Positions 52,926 through 63,551 of a DNA stretch of 64,000 bases are shown piece after piece (position 1 is the stretch's first letter; every line of letters starts with the position of its first letter). The stretch comes from Chromohalobacter canadensis (GTDB lineage: Bacteria; Pseudomonadota; Gammaproteobacteria; Pseudomonadales; Halomonadaceae), in contig NZ_CP140151.1 in NCBI RefSeq assembly GCF_034479555.1, positions 124,001-188,000 on the forward strand, read 5' to 3'. The notes beneath the pieces were generated by a model. The model had not been told where the DNA came from. It ran no database searches and saw only the letters and a program-made list of their open reading frames with translations. A program made the position numbers and the translations under genes.

Positions 52926-53654
52926 ATGGGAATCGTAGAAACGATACTGGTCCACGAGATCGCCGGCACGGCATTCCTGACACTACTGGGTTGCGGTGTG
53001 GTGGCCAACGTTCTACTGAACAAGACGAACGGTAACGGCAGCGATGGCATCGTGATCTTCTTCGGCTGGGGGCTTGCCGTGTTCTGCGGTGTGTACGTTG
53101 CTTACGACACCGGTGCGCACCTCAATCCAGCCGTGACTCTCGGTTTACTCATTGGCCCGGCCAAAGAATACGCCGAGGGCATTCCGATCAATTTCGTCAC
53201 CACCATCACCTACTTTGTGGCCGAGTTCATCGGCGGTTTTCTAGGGGCTGTCGTTTGCTATCTGGCATACAAGAAACAGTACGATGACACGGAAGATAGC
53301 GCGCTCAAACTCGCCACTTTTTCCACGGCACCGACCATCCGGTCCTATGCCTGGAATCTGATCAGCGAGATCATCGGCACATTCGTGCTGATCTTCGTGA
53401 TCATCATGTTCGGTCACACGCCATCCGGCCTCGGGCCCTTGGCGGTCGCACTCTTGGTGGTCTCGATTGGGGCGTCGCTGGGCGGCCCCACCGGTTATGC
53501 CATCAATCCAGCGCGCGATCTTGGTCCGCGCATTGCCCATGCCGTACTGCCGATCCAGAACAAGGGCTCTAACGACTGGCGCTATGCCTGGGTTCCGGTG
53601 GTCGGCCCTGTCATCGGTAGCGCTATGGCGGCACTTTTTGCCTACGCCTACTAA
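52926..53654 (+). CDS. glpF: Glycerol facilitator GlpF
   Basis: 242 aa aquaglyceroporin with six transmembrane helices and both NPA boxes (AHLNPAVTLG and YAINPARDLGPR). The Asp-Leu-Gly after the second NPA and the GlyPro-Arg constriction residue are those of glycerol-conducting members. It lies 196 nt after glpD and 49 nt before glpK. Confidence 0.95.
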   Translation: MGIVETILVHEIAGTAFLTLLGCGVVANVLLNKTNGNGSDGIVIFFGWGLAVFCGVYVAYDTGAHLNPAVTLGLLIGPAKEYAEGIPINFVTTITYFVAEFIGGFLGAVVCYLAYKKQYDDTEDSALKLATFSTAPTIRSYAWNLISEIIGTFVLIFVIIMFGHTPSGLGPLAVALLVVSIGASLGGPTGYAINPARDLGPRIAHAVLPIQNKGSNDWRYAWVPVVGPVIGSAMAALFAYAY

Positions 53655-53667
53655 CCGTCCAGATTGA

Positions 53668-55212
<1,545 letters not shown>

Positions 55213-55254
55213 GACGCCATTGCCGCGCTTATAGCTATAGCGAACGTATAATAG

Positions 55255-57003
55255 TTATAGCACTAACGCCCTATCGCAACGCGGTAGGGCGTCGCGGCGG
55301 TGGGCGAACATCACCACAGTGCGCCCGTCGAGCCAGGTGTCGAGACGTTCGGCCACCGTCGCCGCCGTGGCGGCATCCAGTCCCGCCAGCGGTTCGTCGA
55401 GCAATACCAGCGGTGCATCGCGGAGGATCACCCGGGCCAGCGCCACCCGGCGTGCCTGTCCGCCGGAAAGCTGGCGCCCGGCTTCGCCGACCCAGGTCTC
55501 GAGCCCGTGCGGCAGTTCGCGCGCCCAGCCATCCAGATCGACGATCCATAGCGCCTGCAATAGGGCACGTTCGACGGCTGCTTCCTCAAGATCATGATCA
55601 ACAGGCAATCCCAGTTGCAGATTGTCACGCAGTGACGCATGAAAGAGCTCGGTGTGCTGGGTCAGGTAGGCGAGCCGTGAACGCAATGCCTGCGACGCCA
55701 GGCTGCGTAGATCCTGCCCTGCCAGTTGCACGCTGCCCGCATCGGGGTCGAACGCGTGGACGACGAGCTGGGCAAGGCTCGACTTGCCGCTACCCGAGGG
55801 GCCCAGCACGGCGAAACGCTCGCCGGCAGCCACGTGCAGGTTGACGTCTTCCAGCGCGGGCGTGGTGCCCATGCCCGGATAACGCAGCGTCACCGCCTCG
55901 AAGGTGATCGAAGGCGCGTCGGCGCTCACCGGGGAGCCCTCAGCTTCGTCAGCTAGAGAACCCTCGCCTTCATCACTCGCAGGCGCCGCCTCGGCATTGA
56001 GCCGCGAGGCAGCCGTGCGCGTGGCTCCCAATTGCACGAAGGCGCCCGGCAGCATGGCGAGCCCTTCATTCAGCGCCAGCACCGCCAGTGGCAACATGCT
56101 CGCCACCGGCGCCGAAAGCTTGCCCGCGGCGAATGCAAGCAGCGCCAAGCAGAGTATCGCCACGGCGGCGCCTTGCACGGTCAAGGTAACCAGCGCACTG
56201 CCCAGCGCGGCACGGCGGCCCAGACGCCGCTGATCGTCGAGCAACGTCCGTTGCTCGCGTTCCACTCTCGCTCGGTGGGCACCGAGTACGCCGAAGGTAC
56301 GCAGCTCGGCCAGGCCCTGTAGATGCTCCAGGGCTCGGACACGCAGGCGTTCCAGCGTCTCGACGCGTCGTGCGCTAGGACCACTTCCCGCCACCGCCAT
56401 GCCCAGCGTGACGATCACCCATAACGGCAGCATGATCGCCAGCAGCACGCCGCCGAGCGTAGGCATCGCCAGCGCCAGGATGCCGCTTACGACGAGAATC
56501 GCCAGCAGTCCCACCAACGGCGGCGCCAGCAGGCGCAGATAGAGATTGTCGAGCGCGTCGATATCGGCGGTCAGCCGGTTGAGCCATTCGCCGGCGCGGT
56601 AACGCGCCAATTCACGGCCCGATAGCCGTGACAAGCCGGCAAAGGTACGCCCGCGAATATCCGCCAGCAGGCGCAGCACGGTGTCGTGGTTATAAAGGCG
56701 CTCGGCGTAACGCGCGGCGGTGCGTCCCACGGCAAAGAAGCGAATGCCGCTACCCGGCGTGAAGACATCGATCGTCGCCGCTCCGCCCGCCGCGAGTGTC
56801 ATCCCGGTCAGCGCGGTCGCGGTGATGAACCACCCCGACAGCGTCAGCAGCCCGATTGCGAACAGCAGCGTCGCCAGCATCAGCAACGCCCCGACCAGCA
56901 AGCGGATGCGTCGCTCGCCCATCAGGCGCAACCAAGGGCCTAGCGCCTTTATCGTAGCCCCCTTCATGCTAGTAGACCCCTTCATGCTAGTGGGCTCCTT
57001 CAT
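55255..57003 (-). CDS. cydC: Cysteine/glutathione ABC exporter subunit CydC
   Basis: 582 aa half-transporter with six N-terminal membrane helices and a C-terminal ATPase: Walker A LGPSGSGKSSL and signature LSGGQARRVALARV. CydDC exports thiols to the periplasm and is needed to assemble cytochrome bd. The first ATG (57003) overlaps the cydD stop with GGAGG 7 nt before it. Two more in-frame ATGs follow at 18-nt steps within a short tandem repeat, so the N-terminus is MKEPTSMKGSTSMKG or shorter. An acidic linker (~residues 340-360) precedes the ATPase. Confidence 0.93.
   Translation of the reverse strand: MKEPTSMKGSTSMKGATIKALGPWLRLMGERRIRLLVGALLMLATLLFAIGLLTLSGWFITATALTGMTLAAGGAATIDVFTPGSGIRFFAVGRTAARYAERLYNHDTVLRLLADIRGRTFAGLSRLSGRELARYRAGEWLNRLTADIDALDNLYLRLLAPPLVGLLAILVVSGILALAMPTLGGVLLAIMLPLWVIVTLGMAVAGSGPSARRVETLERLRVRALEHLQGLAELRTFGVLGAHRARVEREQRTLLDDQRRLGRRAALGSALVTLTVQGAAVAILCLALLAFAAGKLSAPVASMLPLAVLALNEGLAMLPGAFVQLGATRTAASRLNAEAAPASDEGEGSLADEAEGSPVSADAPSITFEAVTLRYPGMGTTPALEDVNLHVAAGERFAVLGPSGSGKSSLAQLVVHAFDPDAGSVQLAGQDLRSLASQALRSRLAYLTQHTELFHASLRDNLQLGLPVDHDLEEAAVERALLQALWIVDLDGWARELPHGLETWVGEAGRQLSGGQARRVALARVILRDAPLVLLDEPLAGLDAATAATVAERLDTWLDGRTVVMFAHRRDALPRCDRALVL
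56953..57003 (-). repeat. 18-bp tandem repeat at the cydC start
   Basis: Units beginning ATGAAGG and ending ACTAGC place start codons at 57003, 56985 and 56967 (third unit partial). Each unit carries an AAGG(A/G)G-like Shine-Dalgarno word. Confidence 0.85.
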
Positions 57004-58715
57004 GACAAGGCCTCCGACGATGCCGGCACATCCTGTGAATGCAGCTGCCCCGCCTCGAGACGCAGCACACGGTCGGCCATGCCCATCACGGCGGGATGGT
57101 GTGTGGCGATGACCAGGGTGCGGCCTTGTGCGGCCAGTTGCGTCAGCCCCTCGATCACGCGTTGCTCGCTGTCGGGGTCGAGGCTGGCCGTGGGTTCGTC
57201 GAGCAGCACCAGGGGTGCATCACTGAGAAACACTCGGGCCAGCGCCAGGCGGCTGGCCTGCCCGCCGGAAAGCCCCAGGCCGCGCTCCCCGAGCGACGTG
57301 TCGAGCCCTTCCGGCAAAACGTTCAGCAAGTCACCGAGCTGTGCCGCGGTCAGCGCCTCGCGCAACTGGTCGTCACTGGCATCGGGCGCGACCAGGCGCA
57401 AATTCTCGGCCAGCGTGCCCTGCATCAAGAACGGACGTTGATCGAGCCAGGCCACGCGTGTCTCCGTACGCAACGCAACTTCGCCCGCCTCGGCATCGAC
57501 GAAGCCGGCGAGCACCTGTAGCAACGTCGACTTGCCGGTGCCCGAGGGCCCGACCAGCGCCACCACCTCGCCATCGGCGATATCGAGATCGAGCGGCCCC
57601 AGCACCCGGCCGCGTCCGGCATGCGCCACACTGACATCGGTCAGGCGCGCCCGCAGTGGCAGCGTGTCGTCGAGCTCACTGTCTAGAGACTCCATTCGCG
57701 GACCCTGTGGTGGCGTCTGCGACAACAATGTGCGCAAGCCCTCGGCAGCCCCCAGAGCACTGGCGCGGTCATGATAATGCTGGGCCAGCAAGCGCAGCGG
57801 CTGGAAGAAGTCCGGTGCCATGAACAGCAAGAACAAACCGCTGAACAGTGTCAGTTGATCGGCAGGGCCGAACTGGATATAGCCCAACAACCCAAAGCCG
57901 ATGTAGATGGCGATCACCGCAATCGACACCGAGGCGAAGAACTCCAGCACCGCCGAGGAGAGAAACGCCACGCGTAGCGTTTTCATGTTGCGCCGCCGGT
58001 AGTCGTCGGCCACCGCCGTGACCTCCTCGGTGGCCTGACGGGTGCGCCCAAACATCTGCAAGGTGGTCAGCCCGCGCACGCGGTCGAGGAAATGTCCTGC
58101 GAGACGCGTCATGGCCTGGAACTGCTGCTCGTTGAGGCGCTGGGCGCCCATGCCGATCAGCGCCATGAAAAGCGGAATCAGCGGCGCCGCAATCAGGAAG
58201 AACGACGCTGCCAGCCAGTCCAGCGAAAACGCCACGCCGAGAAAGATCAGCGGCAGCACCACCGCCAGCGTGGCCTGGGGCACGTAACGCGCGATATAGC
58301 CTTCCAGCGCCTCGACCTGATCGACCAACTGCGCGGTACTGCCGGCACTATGTCGCTCGGCGAGATGCACCGGCCCCAGCGCCGCGAGTTGATCGAGCAC
58401 CTGAGCGCGCACGCGTGCCTTGACGCGCAACCCGGCTTCCAGACCACTGGTTTCCTGAAGCCACTGCGCCAGCCCGCGTACGATCACTGCTCCCGCCAAC
58501 GCCGCCGCATAGGGCCACAGCGTCACCAAGGGCACATCGTGGACCACGACCGCACTGATCAACCATGCCATCAGTCCCAGTTGCGCGAGTGTCGCGAGCC
58601 CGCCGACGACACCGGCGGCGATGGCGAGGCTCAACCAGCCGCGCACCTCACGGGATTGCGCGGCTAGCCATTGGCGCGATGCACGCGCCGGGGTTTGTGC
58701 TTGAGATCGAGACAC
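57000..58715 (-). CDS. cydD: Cysteine/glutathione ABC exporter subunit CydD
   Basis: 571 aa half-transporter partner of CydC. Membrane domain with ETSGLEAGLRVKARVRAQVL, ATPase with Walker A VGPSGTGKSTL and signature LSGGQASRLALARV. It starts 3 nt after cydB ends and overlaps cydC by 4 nt, so the oxidase and its assembly transporter form one operon. Confidence 0.94.
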   Translation of the reverse strand: MSRSQAQTPARASRQWLAAQSREVRGWLSLAIAAGVVGGLATLAQLGLMAWLISAVVVHDVPLVTLWPYAAALAGAVIVRGLAQWLQETSGLEAGLRVKARVRAQVLDQLAALGPVHLAERHSAGSTAQLVDQVEALEGYIARYVPQATLAVVLPLIFLGVAFSLDWLAASFFLIAAPLIPLFMALIGMGAQRLNEQQFQAMTRLAGHFLDRVRGLTTLQMFGRTRQATEEVTAVADDYRRRNMKTLRVAFLSSAVLEFFASVSIAVIAIYIGFGLLGYIQFGPADQLTLFSGLFLLFMAPDFFQPLRLLAQHYHDRASALGAAEGLRTLLSQTPPQGPRMESLDSELDDTLPLRARLTDVSVAHAGRGRVLGPLDLDIADGEVVALVGPSGTGKSTLLQVLAGFVDAEAGEVALRTETRVAWLDQRPFLMQGTLAENLRLVAPDASDDQLREALTAAQLGDLLNVLPEGLDTSLGERGLGLSGGQASRLALARVFLSDAPLVLLDEPTASLDPDSEQRVIEGLTQLAAQGRTLVIATHHPAVMGMADRVLRLEAGQLHSQDVPASSEALS

Positions 58716-58718
58716 GGC

Positions 58719-59720
58719 TCAGTGATACCCGTCGCCGACACGCACCTTGCCGCGGAATACCCAGTACGACCAGGCGGTGTAGGTCAGAATGATGGGCACC
58801 ACGAACAGCACGCCGATCAGCAGGAAGAACTGCGACTCAGGTGCCGAAGCGGCATCCCACAAGGTGTAGTCCGGCGGAATGACATACGGCCAGCGACTCA
58901 CCAGCAGCCCCAGATAGGTAAAGATGAACATCCCCAGAGTGAGCAGGAATGCCATCAACTCACGCCCCTTGCGGTTGGCGGCATAGATGCCGATCACGCA
59001 GGCCAAGGCTAGCGCCGGCAGCAGCCAGATCACCTGCATGTGGTCGAACCAGCGTTCCCAGACGCCAGGATCGATCCATGGCGTCCACAGGCTGACGACG
59101 GCGAAGACGACCACGACCCCGACGAGCAACTTGGGGATCAGGCCACGCGCCCAGTCACGCACATGGCCCTCGGACTTGAGCACCAGCCAGGTCGCGCCGA
59201 GCAATGCATAGCCGGCCACCAGGCCAAGGCCGGTAATCACCGAAAATGGCGTCAGCCAGTCGAGCGCGCCCCCGGTGAATACACGATCGGCGGTTTCGAA
59301 GCCTTCGATATAGGCCCCCACCACGGCGCCCTGGGCGAAAGCCGCCACGAAGGAGCCACCGGCAAAGGCTGCGTTCCACCAGTTACGCGTGCGCCGCGAC
59401 TTGAAGCGGAACTCGAAGGCCACGCCACGAAAGATCAAGCCCGCCAGCATCAGGAAGACCCCGATGTACATCGCCGGCAGCAAGATCGAATAGACCAGCG
59501 GGAAGGCCCCGATCAGCCCGGCTCCCCCCAGTACCAGCCAAGTCTCGTTGCCGTCCCATACCGGCGCGACGGAATTCATCATCACGTCACGCGCATCTTC
59601 GTCCGGGGCGAAGGGAAACAGGATCCCCAGCCCCAGGTCGAAACCATCCATGAGCACGTACATGATCACGCCAAAGGCGATGATGACGGCCCAGATCAAC
59701 GAGAGATCGAACATTTCCAT
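58719..59720 (-). CDS. cioB: Cytochrome bd-type (CIO) quinol oxidase subunit II
   Basis: 333 aa integral membrane protein. It starts DLSLIWAVIIAFGVIMYVLM then DGFDLGLGILFPF, the CydB signature. The length matches CioB of Pseudomonas (about 335) rather than E. coli CydB (379). It partners CioA in oxidising ubiquinol and reducing oxygen. It begins 3 nt after cioA. Confidence 0.93.
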   Translation of the reverse strand: MEMFDLSLIWAVIIAFGVIMYVLMDGFDLGLGILFPFAPDEDARDVMMNSVAPVWDGNETWLVLGGAGLIGAFPLVYSILLPAMYIGVFLMLAGLIFRGVAFEFRFKSRRTRNWWNAAFAGGSFVAAFAQGAVVGAYIEGFETADRVFTGGALDWLTPFSVITGLGLVAGYALLGATWLVLKSEGHVRDWARGLIPKLLVGVVVVFAVVSLWTPWIDPGVWERWFDHMQVIWLLPALALACVIGIYAANRKGRELMAFLLTLGMFIFTYLGLLVSRWPYVIPPDYTLWDAASAPESQFFLLIGVLFVVPIILTYTAWSYWVFRGKVRVGDGYH

Positions 59721-59723
59721 GGC

Positions 59724-61145
59724 TTAGCTCCTGTTCGGGGCGCGGTCGTCGCGCGCATCATCGAAGGGCACGTGAGCGGCGGACATGGGTCTCGCCGGAC
59801 GGTCGTGGCTATCCAACTCCTCTGTGTCGTCGTCTTCGTCAAGGCCCTGGTTGATCACCTTGCACAGGTAATAGACACCGGCGATGAAGATCACGGCATA
59901 GACGGCGATATAGCCCAGCAACGTGAACAGCACCATGCCACCGCTCAACGAGGGCGTGATGGCATCGGCGTAGTCGAGTACGCCGTAGATCAGCCACGGC
60001 GAGCGTCCGGTTTCGGTCACGACCCAGCCCGCGACTACCGCTACGAACGGCGCCAGGCTCATGCCCTGCAGTCCACGCAAGAACCAGCGACTGCGATACA
60101 CGCGCCCGCCCTTGCGTAGCACCAACCCGGCAACGGCGAAGGCGATCATCAAGAGCCCTAATGCCACCATCACGCGGAAGCTATAGAAGGTGATCCATAC
60201 CGGCGGCTGTTGTGCGCGGTCGATTTGATCGAGCCCGGGGACAACACCGTCTGGGTCGTGGCGCAGGATAAGACTGGCGCCATTGGGAATGCCGATCTCG
60301 ACGCGGTTGGCCTGCAGATCCCGATCCGGCAACGCGAACAGCAACAGCGGCACGTTCGACTCGGTTTCCCAGTTACCCTCCATGGCAGCGATTTTCATCG
60401 GCTGGTGTTCCAGCGTATTCAGGCCGTGCTCATCACCGACGAAGGCTTGCAGCGGGGCCAGAAACAGCAACAGCCATAGCGTCATCGACAGCGCACGCTT
60501 GTGGGCATCGACATCACGACCACGCAGCAAGAACCAGGCACTGACCCCGGTCACCACGAAGCCACCGGTCAAGAACGCAGCCAAGGCCATGTGTGTGAAG
60601 CGGTACGGGAAGGACGCGTTGAAGATTGCATCGACCCAAGAGGTCACATGGATCACACCCTCGCGGATCTCATAGCCGTCGGGGGTCTGCATCCAACTGT
60701 TGGTGGCGAGGATCCAGAACGCCGAGATGAAGGTGCCCACGGCGACCATCAGCGCGGCAAAAAAGTGCACCGCCGGCGAGACACGATGCCGGCCGAACAG
60801 CAATACGCCCAGGAAGCCAGCTTCGAGGAAGAACGCCGTGACCACCTCGTAACTCAGCATCGGACCAATGAAGTTCGCCGCCATCTGCGCGAAGTTGCTC
60901 CAGTTGGTCCCGAACTGGAATGCCATCACGATGCCGGACACCACGCCCATGCCAAAGACCACGGCGAAGACCTTGGTCCAGAACAGACCGAGGCGATCCC
61001 AGACGCGATTGCCCGTGGACACGTAAAGGCCCTGCAGCACCGCGATATAGGAGGCAAGCCCGATCGTGAAGACCGGGAAGATGGCATGAAAAGAAACCAC
61101 GAATGCAAACTGCAATCGCGACAGGAGAATCGGATCTAGCGCCAT
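59724..61145 (-). CDS. cioA: Cytochrome bd-type (CIO) quinol oxidase subunit I
   Basis: 473 aa. Haem-ligand region RLQFAFVVSFHAIFPVFTIG (His20), a second His in FPYRFTHMALAAF, and the quinol-binding side with GRHRVSPAVHFF. The Q-loop is short, the hallmark of the cyanide-insensitive subfamily. The ATG at 61145 has AAGGAG 7 nt upstream. The C-terminal ~45 residues are acidic and hydrophilic. First gene of cioAB-cydDC. Confidence 0.94.
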   Translation of the reverse strand: MALDPILLSRLQFAFVVSFHAIFPVFTIGLASYIAVLQGLYVSTGNRVWDRLGLFWTKVFAVVFGMGVVSGIVMAFQFGTNWSNFAQMAANFIGPMLSYEVVTAFFLEAGFLGVLLFGRHRVSPAVHFFAALMVAVGTFISAFWILATNSWMQTPDGYEIREGVIHVTSWVDAIFNASFPYRFTHMALAAFLTGGFVVTGVSAWFLLRGRDVDAHKRALSMTLWLLLFLAPLQAFVGDEHGLNTLEHQPMKIAAMEGNWETESNVPLLLFALPDRDLQANRVEIGIPNGASLILRHDPDGVVPGLDQIDRAQQPPVWITFYSFRVMVALGLLMIAFAVAGLVLRKGGRVYRSRWFLRGLQGMSLAPFVAVVAGWVVTETGRSPWLIYGVLDYADAITPSLSGGMVLFTLLGYIAVYAVIFIAGVYYLCKVINQGLDEDDDTEELDSHDRPARPMSAAHVPFDDARDDRAPNRS

Positions 61146-61469
61146 GGCTGACTCCTTGAAGCCCACGTAGTCGGAATGTCATCGGAAAGAGGTGGTCATA
61201 GCCGAAAAAGGCCCGCCGCCTGGATCTTCTTGTTTCGTTTCCAATACCCCTACATCGTAGAGGGTTTATATAGACTTAAAAAGCGCCGTGGCGGGGTTTC
61301 GTATGTGTCGCGTTGCCGCAAGGCAAATTGCCGCATGCGCGCCGATGTCGCAGCCGATTTAATTCTGCGTCGTTCGTCTAACGGAGAATGCCATACATCT
61401 TTGGTAGGATAGTCGTACCAACAAAGCATGGTCGGCGCCCGGCGCGACCGCTCTCGACAAGGATCACTC
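61146..61469. promoter_or_regulatory. Divergent cioA / cstA intergenic region
   Basis: 324 nt with no gene. A TATATAAACC-type AT-rich block on the minus strand near 61262-61275 could be the cioA -10 region. TTGGTA (61401-61406) and TACCAA (61416-61421) form a 6-bp inverted repeat ~50 nt before cstA and may be an operator. No FNR/ANR-type TTGAT-N4-ATCAA box is seen. Confidence 0.4.
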
Positions 61470-63224
61470 ATGAACGCTATCTGGATCGCTATTTTTGGCG
61501 CCGTGTGTTTCGTGATGGGCTATCGTTTCTACTCGAAGTTCATCGCCGAACGCATTTACCGGCTTGACCCCGATTTCCAAACGCCCGCTCACACTTATCA
61601 AGATGGCGTCGACTATGTGCCCACCAACAAGTGGATTCTGTGGGGCCACCACTTTACCTCAGTGGCTGGCGCAGCCCCCATCGTGGGGCCGGCCATCGCC
61701 ATCTACTGGGGCTGGCTACCGGCCATCTTGTGGGTCGTGCTAGGGACCGTGTTCGCAGCCGGCGTGCATGACTTTGGCGCGGTAGTGCTTTCCAATCGCC
61801 ACAAAGGGCACTCGGTCGGCACACTAGCCAACAAACTGATCGGCCAACGCGCCAAACTATTGTTCCTGTTCATCATCTTGATCCTGGTATTGATGCTCAA
61901 TGCGGTCTTCGCCTGGGTCATCGCCAAGCTGTTCATCACCTTCCCCGCTAGCGTGCTCTCGGTGTTCATCCAGATACCGCTGGCGGTGTGGATCGGCTAC
62001 CGCGTCTATCGCCACTCCGGATCGATGCTCCTGCCCTCGGTCATCGCCCTCGCCGTCATGTATGGCGCAGCGCTCCTGGCCAGCGAGGTCCCCATACTTC
62101 AACTCGATCTGGTCAGTTGGTTCGGTGGCGGTGACACCGAGGTGATAGGTAACTTCGATGCCACCTCGATGGCCTTTTTGGTATGGATCGTAGTGTTGAT
62201 GGTGTATGTGTATATCGCTTCGACACTCCCCGTCTGGAAGCTGTTGCAGCCGCGCGATTATATCAACTCGCACCAGCTCGTCGTCGGCCTGGCGCTTTTG
62301 TATCTGGGGCTACTTTTTGGTGCGCCGGAAATGACCGCGCCCAGCGTCAACGGCGAAGCCGAAGTCAGTTGGTATCCGCTACTGTTCATCACCATCGCCT
62401 GCGGGGCGATTTCAGGCTTCCATGGCTTGGTCGCCTCGGGCACCACATCCAAGCAGCTCGATAAAGAAACCGACGCCCGCATGATCGGTTATGGTGGTGC
62501 CCTGGGCGAAGGCATGCTGGCGATGATCGCGATCATCGCCGTGGGTACCTTGTTCGCCTCCGGCACCGATTTCACTGCGACCTACTCGAGCTTTTCCGCG
62601 GCCGGCTCCAATGGGCTCGGTTCGTTCGTGAAAGGCGCCGGGCAACTCGCCGGCAACCTCGGCATTCCCGAGCACATGGGCTCGACCCTGGTCGCGGTGA
62701 TCGTGGTCAGCTTCGCCGCCACCACCCTGGATACCGCCGTACGTCTGATGCGTTACATCATCGCCGAACTGGGTAACGAATACGGTATGCCAGTGATCGC
62801 TCGCAAGCATGTCGCGACCAGCATCGCCGTCATTACCAGCGCGGCGTTGGTGATTCTGCCGGAAGGCCCCAATGGCTTCGGCTCGGGCGGTTATCTGCTA
62901 TGGCCGCTGTTCGGTACCAGTAACCAGTTGCTGGCCGGTATCACGCTAATGCTGGTCTCGGTATGGCTCAAACGTCAGGGGCGCCCGGTGGTCTTCACCC
63001 TGGTGCCGATGCTATTCCTGCTGGTCATGACACTGTGGGCCATGGCACAGCAAGTGATCTTCACCTGGTCGGGCTTCGGCGATGCCGACCGCAACTTGCT
63101 GCTGTTCACCTTTGGCAGCTTGATCATGGTGTTCACGCTATGGATCCTGCTCGAGGCCTCGCGCAGCTTCCGCCAGGGCCCGACAGCCTCGCAAGAGTCG
63201 TTGAGTTCCGATGACGCGCGCTGA
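61470..63224 (+). CDS. cstA: CstA family pyruvate/peptide transporter
   Basis: 584 aa, about sixteen hydrophobic helices. Typical CstA stretches are DGVDYVPTNKWILWGHHFTS, VAGAAPIVGPAIAIYWGWLP, GVHDFGAVVLSNRHKG and HGLVASGTTSKQ. E. coli CstA is ~700 aa, so this is a shorter member. CstA/BtsT proteins take up pyruvate, and peptide uptake has been proposed. The ATG at 61470 has AAGGA upstream. It overlaps the next gene by 14 nt. Confidence 0.93.
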   Translation: MNAIWIAIFGAVCFVMGYRFYSKFIAERIYRLDPDFQTPAHTYQDGVDYVPTNKWILWGHHFTSVAGAAPIVGPAIAIYWGWLPAILWVVLGTVFAAGVHDFGAVVLSNRHKGHSVGTLANKLIGQRAKLLFLFIILILVLMLNAVFAWVIAKLFITFPASVLSVFIQIPLAVWIGYRVYRHSGSMLLPSVIALAVMYGAALLASEVPILQLDLVSWFGGGDTEVIGNFDATSMAFLVWIVVLMVYVYIASTLPVWKLLQPRDYINSHQLVVGLALLYLGLLFGAPEMTAPSVNGEAEVSWYPLLFITIACGAISGFHGLVASGTTSKQLDKETDARMIGYGGALGEGMLAMIAIIAVGTLFASGTDFTATYSSFSAAGSNGLGSFVKGAGQLAGNLGIPEHMGSTLVAVIVVSFAATTLDTAVRLMRYIIAELGNEYGMPVIARKHVATSIAVITSAALVILPEGPNGFGSGGYLLWPLFGTSNQLLAGITLMLVSVWLKRQGRPVVFTLVPMLFLLVMTLWAMAQQVIFTWSGFGDADRNLLLFTFGSLIMVFTLWILLEASRSFRQGPTASQESLSSDDAR

Positions 63225-63507
63225 TGACGAACGAACCGCGTCCGCCGGTTGGCGGACGCGGATCAAACGACTCATCGAGGGCTACGACGCGGTGCTGAGC
63301 CTTCAGCACCGCCGTGAGATCGTCCGCGAGCTGCAGGATGAAGAAGATCTTTTCATGCTGCTGTGCTTCTGCGACATGATGGGGATTCCCAACCCCGTCG
63401 GCGACATGACCCTGGAGCTTTACCCCTACATGCTCGAACGCTTTCACGAGTGGCATAAGCGCCAGGGCATGCCCCGCTCACCCCTGGATGGTTTTCGCTG
63501 CTGCTGA
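63211..63507 (+). CDS. Small CstA-linked protein ending in Arg-Cys-Cys (cory-CC-star-like)
   Basis: 98 aa, cytoplasmic, helical, with the conspicuous C-terminus DGFRCC. It resembles the family named cory-CC-star for its terminal Cys pair. In E. coli the genes after cstA and btsT (ybdD, yjiX) encode small proteins that also end in RCC and are needed for pyruvate uptake, so this gene probably fills that role though it is longer and not clearly homologous. It overlaps cstA and precedes an ArsA-type ATPase by 44 nt. Confidence 0.7.
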   Translation: MTRADDERTASAGWRTRIKRLIEGYDAVLSLQHRREIVRELQDEEDLFMLLCFCDMMGIPNPVGDMTLELYPYMLERFHEWHKRQGMPRSPLDGFRCC

Positions 63508-63551
63508 GCGGCGCCGATGACGCGTGGCACAACCGAGGAGAGACAGCCGAT

